Shown here piece after piece: positions 30,099 through 41,215 of a DNA stretch of 64,000 nt. How positions within the stretch are numbered: position 1 is the first letter of the stretch; each line of letters opens with the position of its first letter. This DNA is from Hermatobates lingyangjiaoensis (Eukaryota; Arthropoda; Insecta; Hemiptera; Hermatobatidae): the NCBI GenBank assembly GCA_026182355.1, contig JAPFBL010000323.1, positions 248,001-312,000 of the forward strand, in the 5' to 3' direction. A model generated the notes under the pieces. The model was not told the DNA's origin and did no database searches. It saw nothing but the letters and a program-made list of their open reading frames with translations. The position numbers were made by a program, and so were the translations under genes.

Positions 30099-30107
30099 TT
30101 ATTATTG

Positions 30108-30146
30108 TTACCGACGTTTTGGTCTTCTTTGACCATCTACTCGGTG
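30108..30146 (-). ncRNA. Hammerhead-like variant (ACGT family, unusual core)
   Basis: ACC, GAGTAGA, T, GGTC-AAAGAA-GACC, AAA, ACGT, C, GGT on the minus strand. Stem I ACC/GGT, stem II and ACGT with GTC are intact, but CTGANGA is replaced by GAGTAGA. Probably not catalytic as written. Confidence 0.4.
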
Positions 30147-30408
30147 ATTTTTGAACATATATACATACTATTTTAAACTATTTAACATTTTTTAACAAAA
30201 CCTAAACTCTATCACTCGACTAACAGAATAAAAATAGAAATTCAACAAGGAATGAAGAAACTGAAGACACACCTGTGTGTGTATAACAGGAATTGCAACC
30301 TGCCAGTTTTAATGTTTATATTTTTGTTTTGTTAATCGAGTGTTAGAATTTAGTTTTTGTTAAAAAATGTTAAATAGTTTAAAATAGTATGTATATATGT
30401 TCAAAAAT

Positions 30409-30449
30409 CACCCAGTAGATGGTCAAAGAAGACCGAAACGTCGGTAACA
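30409..30449 (+). ncRNA. Hammerhead-like variant upstream of a PLE ATG
   Basis: Same arrangement as the minus copy, with GAA present here (GACC, GAA, ACGT, C, GGT). The start codon is at 30457, about 15 nt after the predicted cleavage position. Confidence 0.45.
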
Positions 30450-30456
30450 ATAAAAA

Positions 30457-30582
30457 ATGGACAGCAAAACATATGGTGAGTTAATACACTTAGTTCCTAG
30501 AGAAATCAAAGTAAGACTACGAGATTTGGAAAAGAAATCCAGAAAACTGATAAAGACAAAAGTGGGCAGAAAATTTAATCTC
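30457..30582 (+). pseudogene. PLE ORF N-terminus with ATG, right arm
   Basis: MDSKTYGELIHLVPREIKVR to GRKFNL, then TA repeats. It is cut about ten codons earlier than the left arm, again at a TA-containing place. Confidence 0.65.
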
Positions 30583-30584
30583 AT

Positions 30585-30618
<34 letters not shown>
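30583..30618. repeat. (TA)n tract, right edge of the PLE field
   Basis: Last sizeable TA tract before 61.7 kb. Confidence 0.95.
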
Positions 30619-30899
30619 AATGATAAGCGAAAAACGATAAAATATATATGTGTATACCAAGCAGTACCACTAAGAGTGTAGAAGAAAAAGAAAAAGTTCT
30701 AACGACTTATGAAGGTTTTAATAAATTCTTGCTAATCAGTAAGCATCTTTATGTTTGTCACTCTAGAATTTCTTATTCATGCTAGATATTCTCATCAGTG
30801 CTTGCAGCACGATTTTGCAAACTCTGTAGCTATTTATATTGCTAGTTTAATCTAATAATTATTGTTGATAAATTAGATGGTAATATTTGTGTTTGAAGG

Positions 30900-31550
30900 G
30901 TGAGTTTTGAATGTAAGAGTATTGTGTTACATGTTTCCATGTGGTAAAATGAGAGGACGCTAGAGGGGAGAGGGGATGCTGCATTGTGACTAATTGGGAA
31001 CGATTCCATCCTGTACACTGGGGGGTTTAGACACAATTATCCGTCTGCTTTAATAAATATTATTATAGAGACATCAGGCATAGTTGGCGAGAACGCGGGT
31101 GTGTTTAATTGGTCATTAGCTGGTTGCCTCTATGAAAGTGCAATTAATTCTGCTTAATTGTCTCTCGGATCTTATCGTTCTCCATTAACCCTAAATGTAA
31201 TATTAACTTATTGCCTGTTGAAAAAGCCATTTGGCTATTCCCCCGGCCATTTGCTAATCAGTTTTGTAAACTGTCGATTGAATCATTCGTTAATGATTCC
31301 TTTGGAAAGAGAACTGCGCTTGTTCTATAACTGGTCTCACCGTTACAGCAATACTCGCGATAGCAAACATTTAATTATCTACGTAATTCGAACTTTCTTG
31401 CAATCATATTCATTGCTTCCTCTTACGAATTAAATTATACCTCCGATCAAATAAAAACCAATCATTGTCCTTAAAAGCCAACGAGTCAGTTTCTGGTGAA
31501 ATAATTCCACGATTCATTAGCATGACTTTCTCAGACCAATTCACTGGCTT
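30900..31550. promoter_or_regulatory. Candidate non-coding regulatory island
   Basis: Complex, non-repetitive, more balanced sequence with many TAAT-type homeodomain sites (TTTAATTGGTCATTAG, GCAATTAATT, TTTAATTATC, GTAATTCG). Open frames here lack protein signatures. Purely by appearance it could be an enhancer; conservation is unknown. Confidence 0.3.
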
Positions 31551-32885
31551 ATTATAAGACTACATGTGATGGAGACATGGAGGGGTCAGGTGTGGTCAAG
31601 GGTTGACGTCAGGTAGTTTTCATCAACGTTTGGCTTATGATAGGAGTCATAAAGACATCAAGGGGTCAGATGTTAGCAAGGGATGAAGTCACGCAGTTAT
31701 CATCCGATTTTTGGCTTATGATAGGAGTCATAAAGACATCAAGGGGTCAGATGTTAGCAAGGGATGAAGTCACGCAGTTATCATCCGATTTTTGGCTTAT
31801 GATAGGAGTCATAAAGACATCAAGGGGTCAGATGTGAGCAAGGGATGAAGTCACGCAGTTATCATCCGATTTTTGGCTTATGATAGGAGTCATAAAGACA
31901 TCAAGGGGTCAGATGTTAGCAAGGGATGAAGTCACGCAGTTATCATCCGATTTTTGGCTTATGATAGGAGTCATAAAGACATCAAGGGGTCAGATGTTAG
32001 CAAAGGATGAAGTCACGCAGTTATCATCCGATTTTTGGCTTATGATAGGAGTCATAAAGACATCAAGGGGTCAGATGTTAGCAAGGGATGAAGTCACGCA
32101 GTTATCATCCGATTTTTGGCTTATGATAGGAGTCATAAAGACATCAAGGGGTCAGATGTTAGCAAAGGATGAAGTCACGCAGTTATCATCCGATTTTTGG
32201 CTTATGATAGGAGTCATAAAGACATCAAGGGGTCAGATGTTAGCAAAGGATGAAGTCACGCAGTTATCATCCGATTTTTGGCTTATGATAGGAGTCATAA
32301 AGACATCAAGGGGTCAGATGTTAGCAAGGGATGAAGTCACGCAGTTATCATCCGATTTTTGGCTTATGATAGGAGTCATAAAGACATCAAGGGGTCAGAT
32401 GTTAGCAAGGGATGAAGTCACGCAGTTATCATCCGATTTTTGGCTTATGATAGGAGTCATAAAGACATCAAGGGGTCAGATGTTAGCAAGGGATGAAGTC
32501 ACGCAGTTATCATCCGATTTTTGGCTTATGATAGGAGTCATAAAGACATCAAGGGGTCAGATGTTAGCAAAGGATGAGGTCACGCAGTTATCATCCGATT
32601 TTTGGCTTATGATAGGAGTCATAAAGACATCAAGGGGTCAGATGTTAGCAAGGGATGAAGTCACGCAGTTATCATCCGATTTTTGGCTTATGATAGGAGT
32701 CATAAAGACATCAAGGGGTCAGATGTTAGCAAAGGATGAGGTCACGCAGTTATCATCCGATTTTTGGCTTATGATAGGAGTCATAAAGACATCAAGGGGT
32801 CAGATGTTAGCAAGAGATGAAGTCACGCAGTTATCATCCGATTTTTGGCTTATGATAGGAGTCATAAAGACATCAAAGGCTCATG
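31551..32885 (+). repeat. 81-bp minisatellite, 15 full units plus ends
   Basis: Units starting ATGATAGGAGTCATAAAG repeat every 81 bp from 31637 to 32852. Because 81 is a multiple of three and the unit lacks stops in one frame, open frames of 66 and 340 codons result. A diverged 86-bp unit at 31551 precedes the array. Only a few positions vary between units (for example AAGGGATG or AAAGGATG), so the array is young or homogenised. Confidence 0.97.
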
Positions 32886-32905
32886 TGTTAAGTTTCGTCT
32901 AAAAC

Positions 32906-33180
32906 ATGTTAGCAACTGACAGATTCCAATTTGACGAGTACATTATTGCTCTCAGATAGAGATTTAACCCGAGGATTTACGGAGTTGTTTTTTTAAAACA
33001 ACTTTAAAAGTCTTAGGTGCGTAAAGTTTATTATAGTATGTATTGCTTTTATTTTCTTTAATTCAATATTATAAACAAATAATAATAATATACAAAACAA
33101 TGTTAAATGAATATAAAAGATAAGTAGACGTTGGGTTACAAGGGATTTATGGCGCATCTGAACCCTATGTTAAAAATTTG
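32906..33180 (+). repeat. Dispersed repeat X, copy 1
   Basis: Colinear with 57715-57967: CTGACAGATT, GAGGATTTA, GTAAAGTT, TATTGCTTTTAT, AGATAAGTAGAC and GCATCTGAA occur in the same order. Family unknown. Confidence 0.75.
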
Positions 33181-33290
33181 GCGCATTTATGTAAAAGTTT
33201 GGCTATCCCTGGACTATAATTTGTATATTAATTAAATAATATATCTAATAACATTTTTTGATATTACTGTAATAAAGATCTGTATTGATA

Positions 33291-33332
33291 TAGCCCTGAA
33301 GATGTCTACAAATATAAACGAAACGTCGGCTT
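33291..33332 (+). ncRNA. Hammerhead-like motif (ACGT family, GTC site)
   Basis: AGCC, CTGAAGA, a loosely paired stem II, GAA, ACGT, C, GGCT. Stem I AGCC/GGCT is perfect and the site reads GTC, the classic hammerhead triplet. No (TA)n borders it, unlike most copies. Confidence 0.6.
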
Positions 33333-33369
33333 AAAGGTATTGTATTGTTTGAAGCTAAACCAAACCTCG

Positions 33370-34000
33370 ATAAAAAAGAAAAAAAAAACTTTTATTTATT
33401 CCAAAGATTAATAGTTATTTTAAAACTTATTTAAAGAAAAATTAATAACTTTTTTTTTTGTTATAAGTATAATTGAACGGTAATGGTTCAGGGGACCTCA
33501 AAATATAGAAATCGTTAAAGCTGGAAATACTTTTCCTTCTATTAATTTAATTTTAACAACTTAAAGACTTGTGGTGATATTAAGACAGTGAGAATACTAG
33601 ATTAAAAGCTGTTTGCCGCCTTCTCAGATTACATTTCAAAGGGGGTTTAATTTAATATTATATAATTACACAACAATTTTCAAGCGCTAATTAGTCTGAG
33701 CAGGGCTAATTATATTACATGAGGAAACCAAAGTCGTCCACATGTTTCCTTTATTATCTTTGTATCTGCAATTAAAACATAGTTAATGACTAATAGCAAA
33801 GCATTTTTTTTTAAGGTTATTCAACAGGCATAAGGCTGTTGGATTTAAAGGCATTCAGCGCCTGTTGATCAGATTTTAGTCTTAGTTTTTTGATTTTGTA
33901 AGTTGAAAGGATAATGTTACCAGAAAGAACACAAAACCGTCTTTGCTGTAGTGGTTTCTGGTTACAGATCTCTTTCTGATGAAACTGAGAACGCGGTAAG
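33370..34000. other. No gene seen
   Basis: AT-rich sequence after the ACCAAACCTCGATAAA end seen also near 385. No recognised repeat in the remainder. Confidence 0.45.
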
Positions 34001-34004
34001 TGAC

Positions 34005-34310
34005 TAATTTTTTTATTTTTTTTTTTATTGTTTAAACCGATCCCATAGCTTATGATAGTCAGCCGTTTACCGGCTTTTTGTTTGATCGGTGATTCTACAT
34101 TGGGAGTCCTCTAAATTTTGCCTAACTCAAGTGCATTTCGAGTAGGGATCTTTAACAAGTACCTGACAACGTACAGGTTTGGAACCGACGGCTTAATTTC
34201 CTCACCGAGGGAGATCCCGAATGAATAAATCGAGGGCCAGGTGGGGATCGAACCCCCGGACTGTCAACCTAGATCCGCTTGTACGTTAACCACAGAGCTA
34301 ACCTGGACCC
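34005..34310 (-). repeat. SINE, tail type B
   Basis: Complete on the minus strand: head ending at GGTCCAGGTTAGC, core, and B tail with GGTTTAAACAATAAAAAA. Small internal deletion in the core near 34205. Confidence 0.92.
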
Positions 34311-34354
34311 TTAGGTTACACATACCTAATCCAACAATAACTTCAGACTAATAA

Positions 34355-34628
34355 TAATAAGTTCAGGACTGGCTGTGGAAAATTACGTAAATATCTATAT
34401 AAAATGAATTTAATTATCTCCCAGAGATGCCCCTGTGGACAAGATAGTCAGGATAGCGACCATTTAATATTTAGCTACCCTATAGTCGAAAGATGCAGAC
34501 AGCAGCTCATTCAACGAATAACTACAATTGGTAAAGTCAGACGACCAACAATTCAGGAGATGTTACTAAATGAGATTACTGGAACTTTTATTAAGTTCAT
34601 AAATCAAAATGAATTTGACTTATTGTAA
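34355..34628 (+). pseudogene. C-terminal tail of a non-LTR retrotransposon ORF
   Basis: In one frame: RTGCGKLRKYLYKMNLIISQ, then RCPCGQDSQDSDHLIFSYP. The pattern R-T-G, C-x-C-G, H-L-I-F-x-x-P is the usual end of many LINE ORF2 proteins after the RT. Only the last ~90 codons remain. Clade not determined. Confidence 0.75.
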
Positions 34629-34639
34629 ATATTTAAACA

Positions 34640-34954
34640 GTATACTGAATGCGCACAAACGTTATAGTATACTTTCTAAAATTAATGTAATCTACTGATT
34701 ATGTATTAATTAAGAATGATATTCCTATATAATTTATTTTGATGTTGTATTAATGTATAAATTAACGTAAATACTTATCCCATAGCCATTGCATATATTT
34801 AACACCATTGTATGATTGTATACATTGCATGTTATACGATAGAGTGGTACATGTTGGGAAAAAAAAACTTTAAAAGAAGGGTTATCAGTTTCAGGTCACA
34901 AAGCAATACTCTACTGGAAATGAACCTGTACGATGTAGGCTGCTGGCTATATTG
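34640..34954. other. No gene seen
   Basis: AT-rich sequence, perhaps the 3' untranslated part of the preceding LINE tail. Confidence 0.35.
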
Positions 34955-34962
34955 CTCTATAG

Positions 34963-35737
34963 CTGAGGATCCCAAAGTGGGTTCCGCGGAACACAGGGGT
35001 TCTTTAAAGGATTGTCTGGGGTTCCACTAAAAACATTTAGAAAAAACTTATTTTTTTTTTTAGTGGGTATGGATTTATTCAGTGTTTCTTGTGAGTTATG
35101 AAACCGAATAATGTGTATATCTACTTTTTTTTCCTCCAAAGTAGTACTCCTACTTTGGATGGAGTTTATTGCAATATTTTCATTTTTTCGTATTCCATTT
35201 TTTTATATTACATGTGTATAATATTGATATAGTATATTTATTTATACTCGTAAGTAGAAGTGGTAAAGATTGGATTCATATTTAGGATGAATCACTTGTC
35301 AGTTTTTAAAGATATCTGATTTCCAAATTTCCTCCTATTGCAAAAATAGCTCTTGACACATTGCTGCCATTTTCCACTACCTACTTAGGTAAAATTGGAT
35401 TTTCTTTTTATAATCCCATAAAAACTAAATACTCAAGTATAAAGCCAAAAATGATTACAAAACAAACTCTATGTTAAAATTACTAGTAATTCCTTTTTAT
35501 GTGTTATGCACTTGTGAAAAATATGAAAATTAAAATCTTTTAGTTTTGAATTTTTATTCGAAAAATACACATTGCAGTAATATTACTTTTTAATTGTTTT
35601 TAAACATACATACTATTTAAAACGGCATATGAAAATACTTATATTATGATTGTATAAAATCATTAGAATCTGGGGTTCCCGGGAAAGTTACTGGAACCAA
35701 AAAGGGTTCCGCGTCGAAAAAAGTTTGAAAAACTCTG
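34963..35737. mobile_element. hAT-like non-autonomous element, copy 1
   Basis: Right terminus TTTGAAAAACTCTG and left terminus CTGAGGATCCCAAAG (diverged) are flanked by CTCTATAG and CTCTACAG (7 of 8 match). Subterminal GGGTTCCGCG appears at both ends. Same family as 44654 and 50992. No transposase. Confidence 0.82.
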
Positions 35738-35980
35738 CTCTACAGTAATAGAATTTCGACAGTAAGGTGCTGCTCTCACAAAGCACTCTTACAAAGCCGT
35801 TCTCACATGAACCTCTCCTTGTTACATGTTTATTACTGTACAAAACTGTTTACTCTCACAAACTTAAGCATTTAAAGGTTTATATTTCTGCAACCCTACT
35901 CAAGTAACTAGAGCCTGCGCAATTATCGGATACTCCTTACAGATCCTTATCAAAATGAACTTGAGACTCTGTTATCTCAG

Positions 35981-36020
35981 ATTTCTCGTTAAAGAGCCCT
36001 ACTCTAAATAAACTTGAGAT
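35981..36020 (+). repeat. SINE core fragment
   Basis: CTCGTTAAAGAGCCCTACTC followed by TAAATAAACTTGAG. Confidence 0.7.
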
Positions 36021-36102
36021 TGTCCTATCGATGCCTGTTTTTCTGTATGAATGCACTTCTCAAATAAATGTAGAACTCTACGTCTGTTTCTCTTTTTTAA
36101 AC

Positions 36103-36330
36103 CCTTAGTCTAATCAAAATGAGCTTGCCTGTTGTCCGATAGTAGTTGTAAAGCCTTACTCTAATCAAAATGAACTTGCCTGTTGTCCGATAGTAGTTGT
36201 AAAGCCTTAGTCTAATCAAAATGAGCTTGCCTGTTGTCCGATAGTAGTTGTAAAGCCTTACTCTAATCAAAATGAGCTTGCCTGTTGTCCGATAGTAGTT
36301 GTAAAGCCTTGGTCTAACCAAAATGAGTTT
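36103..36330 (+). repeat. 51-bp minisatellite, four units plus partial
   Basis: Units start CCTTA(G/C)TCTAATCAAAATGA at 36103, 36154, 36205, 36256 and 36307. The start resembles the SINE core CCTACTCTAAAT, so it may have grown from a SINE piece just upstream. Confidence 0.93.
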
Positions 36331-36433
36331 GCCATTAGAACCTCAAGACCATTTCTGTCGGAGATGGTACATGTAGTGTTTGCAATTTCTAGGAAGAAGG
36401 CATGCGCGTTCCAGCTACTCGTTAAGTATCTGT

Positions 36434-36500
36434 AGTCTTGTAGTAGTAGTAGTAGTCGTCTAGTAGCAGTAGACTAGTAGTAGTAGTCTAGTAGTAGTAG
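36434..36500. repeat. (TAG)n-rich stretch
   Basis: Imperfect GTA/TAG repeats directly before the SINE tail. Confidence 0.85.
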
Positions 36501-37035
36501 GCAACCCTCTAGGTTCCAGTGGCTGTCCCACAAGGGAGCACACATAGGCCGAGTATTGGGCACTTTGTGATACCACAAAATGAACATTGATTCTACTTTG
36601 GGAATCCTATATTTTTCCTAACTCAAGTGTATTTGGAGTAAGAATCTTTAACGAGTGCCTGACATCGTACAGGCTCGTGGCGGACGGCTTAACATCCTCG
36701 GTGGCCTAGGTACCGTTTTGCGGAGTAACTGTCAGTATTCGTGTTTAGCATTGCGTTGCCCGCCCTCGCGAGGTCCACCTCGGGCACTTCCATGGTTCTC
36801 AATGGAGGTGTGTGGCTAAAGGGGAACTTGTCAACAAGACGGCTTGACTAAGCGGTTAAGGCATAAAAATGCTGAGGAACACGAAGATCAAAACAGGGCT
36901 AAACATCCTCTCTGAGGGACGACATGCTCAGATTTATTCACCTCCCACATGAATAAATCGAAAGCCAGGTGAGTATCGAACCCCGGACCTACCACTTCAG
37001 GGCGAGTACATTAAACCACTGAGCTAACCTCCCCT
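36501..37035 (-). repeat. SINE, tail type A, interrupted
   Basis: Minus-strand SINE: A tail at 36501-36600, core to 36699, then a 202-bp insert, core and head from 36902 to 37035. Confidence 0.9.
36700..36901. mobile_element. 202-bp insertion inside a SINE, with 9-bp TSD
   Basis: AACATCCTC occurs at 36691-36699 and 36902-36910, and uninterrupted SINEs have this sequence once. The insert is GC-rich and holds a tRNA-like stretch (TTGACTAAGCGGTTAAGGC). It has no poly(A). Family unknown; perhaps a second SINE type or a truncated retroelement. Confidence 0.75.
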
Positions 37036-38386
37036 CACCACTCCCCCTCTCATCCCTAGTCTAGTAAACCGGAGGGAATCAAATTCAGAAGTTCCGTGTC
37101 TCATGTATTAAAGAAAAGATATTTTGATGTGATTACTGTAAGTTTTCCTGGGGGTAGTAATTACTGGTTTATATTAGGTGTACCTTGCGAGTATCATGTG
37201 ACTCTCATCACGTGACAAGGAGCACTCTCGCATTACACTGTATTCACTGGCTCTCTAGACACCCGTCTCATAATCACTATCATTTATTCATCCGTAATAT
37301 CCCCCCCTCCCCTCTCTTCTAATAAGATCTTATTTACTTAATTAAAGGAAACAGGTTTCCTCTTCCATGCACTTGTTTTTGACTTGTTCCGGTTCTTATA
37401 CAATTTTCGTGTTAAACACCATTAATTGAGTCTTCAATTAATAAACATATCTCTCCATTCATGTATTCTCTCTAAATTGCTTTAATACGATATATTTAAA
37501 TAATTTTATTTTTTTTTTGGGGTGAGATCTAAGCACAGTAAGTGGTTGCAAAGTGGAATGTCATGCTCAGCTCCTATTATCTTACGTATAACCATAGTTA
37601 TTCTACCTATTGCATTAATGGTAGTAGCGGCGCATGCGTCTAGCACCTGTCCACTGATCAGTCACATCCACTACATGCTAATAAAGCTCAGTAGTCTTAT
37701 ACTATACTTAAACTGTCACAATTTAATAAGATAGTATCCATGTAATTTAACTTTTTTCAGTATGACACTTCACTTTTGCTCCTGAAAAATGAAGTTATTT
37801 AAGTTATTGACTTAAATAACTACACAATAATTTGTTTCTTTGATATTGCAGTTAGGTAAATACTAAGAACGTGATTTATTACTAAAGTTTACATCTTATA
37901 AATGATTAATTTTTTTTGTTAATGTTCACTGCTCAAAATGAATACAAGGCACCCACATGACAACAAACATAATTTATTTACTGGTGAATATAATAATTTA
38001 ATTATTTTTTAAACCCATCAAGCCAAATGTCTTATTTCAATAAAGCTCAATAATCATAATATTAAAACATTTGATCCAAAAAAGATTGTGGACTGTAGCG
38101 TATACACAAGCTTTGGATACACACCCACCCACACACAAACACATACAAACACACAAAAACTTCATAACACGACTTTGGGTATCTCAAAGCATATAATTGC
38201 GTCAAAATCTCGAGATCGAATTTTTAAATTTTAAAGATCACTATACTTTATTTATAGAAAAGTAAAAATTAGCAAAATTTTTATTGGTGACAGGAAATGA
38301 TTACAAAGTAGTTTTTATATATAAATGACACAAAATTAGTGCAAGTAACTGTTTCACACAGCGATGGTAAAATAAATCAATAGAGT
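37036..38386. other. No gene seen
   Basis: AT-rich sequence with a more complex stretch at 37130-37330 (ATCACGTGAC E-box near 37209) and a CA-rich tract at 38118-38158. No open frame of note. Confidence 0.45.
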
Positions 38387-38394
38387 CTTCAGAC

Positions 38395-38688
38395 CAGTGA
38401 TGGAATTCACCGTGATTCAGCCGGTTCGTGCGAACCAGTGCTTAAAATATTATGAATTCGGCGAACCAGTTGTTAAAATTACGTAAACCCTATTCAGATC
38501 TGCATTAATTACCCACTATCAAACTCCACAAGTGTCGCGTGACTAACGTAACTTGTGCATATATGACAACGTAATTTGCGCATATATATAGCCTATATAT
38601 AACTAAACAATTTAGTTTCCGAACTCATAATATTTTAAGCACCGGTTCGCACGAACCGGTTTTTTAAAAAAATTGAATCCCACCACTG
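38395..38688. mobile_element. 294-bp hAT-like MITE, perfect TSD
   Basis: Ends CAGTGATGGAATTCA and TGAATCCCACCACTG. The 8-bp TSD CTTCAGAC is at 38387-38394 and 38689-38696. Inside, GGTTCG(T/C)(G/A)CGAACC blocks near both ends form hairpins. Confidence 0.93.
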
Positions 38689-38699
38689 CTTCAGACTCA

Positions 38700-40090
38700 C
38701 ACACCTGTTGACTGTGATGCATTGAAAACTGCTAGTACCCTTGTAGTTGTGGCATCGATGGTATTCCGGAGAAAATTCTTCGTTAAAACTGTATTAGCAC
38801 AGTTTGTATAAGTTGGCATCGCGTTTCAGGCCCCATTCAGCAATGAGAAGGGGCAATTTAATCCAAAGTGAGAAAACAATAATAATAATAATAACCATTT
38901 ATTGCATTATACAACATTACACTCTTATCTTATTTATATTATACAGATTGTTAATGCAAATCGGCTTTTGCCGTGGTACTCGGAAACGAGTGAGTTCCGT
39001 ATTTCGATATTTAGTAAGCTACATATATATACAATGATATATAGAGGCTTCAAATATTAACAGATGTAATGATACACAGCTAATGCGTCATTCTAAAGTT
39101 TGTTACCCAAATTCTTGTTTACATTTTTATTATTTTATGGATTCTTTACTTACTTCTCTCAGTTATCCTATTTTTATTATAATGAGTTTTGACTTTACTT
39201 CTGCTTTCTTCCTTTGATATGAATCTATAGATTAATTTTACTATTGAATATATGAATAATACAGAAATTAATTACTAAATATCAATTAGAATAATTAAAT
39301 TAATAAATTATTGTGTAAGTTATTATGCTATACAATCTAAGTCTTTTACTTGACAAAGTATGGTTAATTATAAAATAAATTTGTTCCTTTACTTTTACAT
39401 ACATCAGATTAACATTTTTTATGTTTCTTATTTTTATATCACCATTATGTTTATAGGTACACTTCACAGTACACTGTTGCTATTCTGTTCCATTCGTTTC
39501 TATCGTAAGCCACCCTTTTCCAGGTCACTCCGCAGATTTTCTTAGCTTCATCTTCCCAACTTTTCACCGGCCTGCCTCTCTTTTTTTTTTTTCTAAAATT
39601 GGCCACCAGTTGAGTATGCGTTTGGTCCACCTATCATCCGTTTGTCCTTATTACGTGTCCGGTCCATGCCTATTTTCTTTTAAATACTATTCTCCCTATG
39701 TCTTCAAGTCCTGTTTTACTACTTACCCGAGAAAAAAATAACTTTTTGAAATCCAAAAAAAAAAAAAAGATACAAAGACTCGAGTTTTTAAGAACATCTT
39801 GAGAGTGCTGTTTTAGACGAAAACCGGATATCGCCTTTCAAGTACTGTGGGTGGGAGGGGGGGTGTATGTGTGGAGGAGTTACCTTGAGACTTTCATCGT
39901 GATGTATGCTTCAGGAGGAAATGGATCTGATTAGAAATACGCATGCGTGAGAAGGTAACCCCAGACTATTCTCTACAGTCTGGGTGATTCACCTGGGGAA
40001 TTCCTCGCCAAGATACCTGCCGGGAGGATCTGCTCAAAGTACCGGCATATCATAACCCAGCGCCATTGTCAGGATGATACCATTGTGAAT
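38700..40090. other. No gene seen
   Basis: AT-rich. 39465-39670 reads like a decayed retroelement reverse-transcript end on the minus strand (GGCCACC, CCGGTCCATG), but no frame survives. 39840-40080 is more GC-rich and unassigned. Confidence 0.4.
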
Positions 40091-40104
40091 ACATTAAATT
40101 AGAT

Positions 40105-40557
40105 CAGTGTTTCCCAAACTTTTTCGAGTGACCACCCCCTTGGGTCCATAAACCTATAACTCAACACCCTTGAATAATAATCAGATTCCTAGACTAAATA
40201 ACCAAATGAGTAACATTTTAATAGTTAAATTAAAAAAATTACTAATCGAATATTTATTTAGAATCCAATAGATGTATTGTTTCATAGCATATTTATGCAA
40301 AAGAATTAATACACAATAAAAGAAACTTAGGTGAGAATATAGTTTTAACATAAAAATGAATTATCAAAATAAAATAATTTTAAGAAACTGTTTCCTAGAA
40401 GTTTACATGTCGTGTTTTCACTAAATTTTAGAAATTATATTGCATGAACATTTTCAATTTATGGAAACAGAATCACCGCTCCTTTTTGTATTAAAGCTCC
40501 CCCGATATTAAAGCATCGCCCCCTGGGGGGCGGTACCGCCCACTTTGGAAAACACTG
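40105..40557. mobile_element. hAT-like MITE, second copy of the 1954 family
   Basis: Ends CAGTGTTTCCCAAAC and TTTGGAAAACACTG. The flanking octamers AATTAGAT and GAGTAGAT match at six of eight. It keeps the normal left end (TTTTTCGAGTGACCACCCCC), which shows that the 1954 copy is rearranged. Confidence 0.88.
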
Positions 40558-40689
40558 GAGTAGATCATCAGAAGGTCTGCTCTGAATAAGAGATGGACAC
40601 ATGATTAGTTTGCCACCATTAGAATAAACAAAACAAGAACGTGGTGGAACAAGAATAACAGTATCTACATAAGACTGATATGTACCGAC

Positions 40690-40830
40690 TACCCTCTGAA
40701 CTCTAAACCATCGCACGATCGAACGAACTTTCCACCCGGAGATGCCAACCCATCCGAGTTGTCTTTCTTAGTTGAAGCTATAAGAGGCATGTTAAGCCCC
40801 CACCAACCATGACAAGGTGAAGGCACAAAT
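40690..40830 (-). repeat. Fragment related to the 25.5-kb GC-rich repeat
   Basis: Minus strand GCCTTCACCTTGTCATGG and GGGGGCTTAACATGCC match 25505-25545. Confidence 0.7.
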
Positions 40831-41159
40831 TAATTTTCTTAATGAATACCATAAAGGTTGTTAGAAACAATTAAAGAAAAATGAAACATGTTACCCGGCT
40901 TACCGTTACTTCCTTCATTTACTCAACCGGTTTTCGATCCTATACAATTTCCAGAATTAAACTCCTGTTTAAACACTTTGCAATTATAATGAAGATATCG
41001 TTGACATAATTGTTCTTAACAGGAGGTGAACACTTAGAAGATATGTTGCTGTTACAGACTTCGAATCAAGTAAGATCAGTATGGATTTAAATCCTATGAT
41101 TAAGAATTTAAATTACTATTCATAAAATAAATCAAATATCATAAGTTTAACGTAGTGCA

Positions 41160-41215
41160 ATCAGTTATTATGTGGTATTTACTCATTGCAGGGTAAAAAG
41201 CTAATGAAATTAACT
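41160..41215. repeat. Solo end of the GGGTAAAAAGC foldback
   Basis: GGGTAAAAAGCTAATGAAAT at 41191 with the outer flank TCAGTTATTATGTGGTATTT, as at the ends of the 59.5-kb and 60.6-kb elements. The SINE inserted right after it. Confidence 0.8.

Larger units (their letters stand above)
29940..30582. repeat. Inverted-repeat PLE unit, two start regions back to back
   Basis: Arms of about 250 bp (29950-30215 and 30325-30582) carry, from the centre outward, an AT-rich leader, an ACGT-type motif, an ATG within ten bases, coding sequence and then (TA)n. Layout as at 11150-11675. Confidence 0.88.

Noticed and set aside
31880..32902. A 340-aa repetitive protein
   Set aside because: The frame is open only because an 81-bp tandem unit has no stop in it. 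There is no signal for translation, and the unit at 31799 already has a stop.
36097..36321. A 74-aa minus-strand repeat protein
   Set aside because: Product of a 51-bp minisatellite, again a multiple of three.
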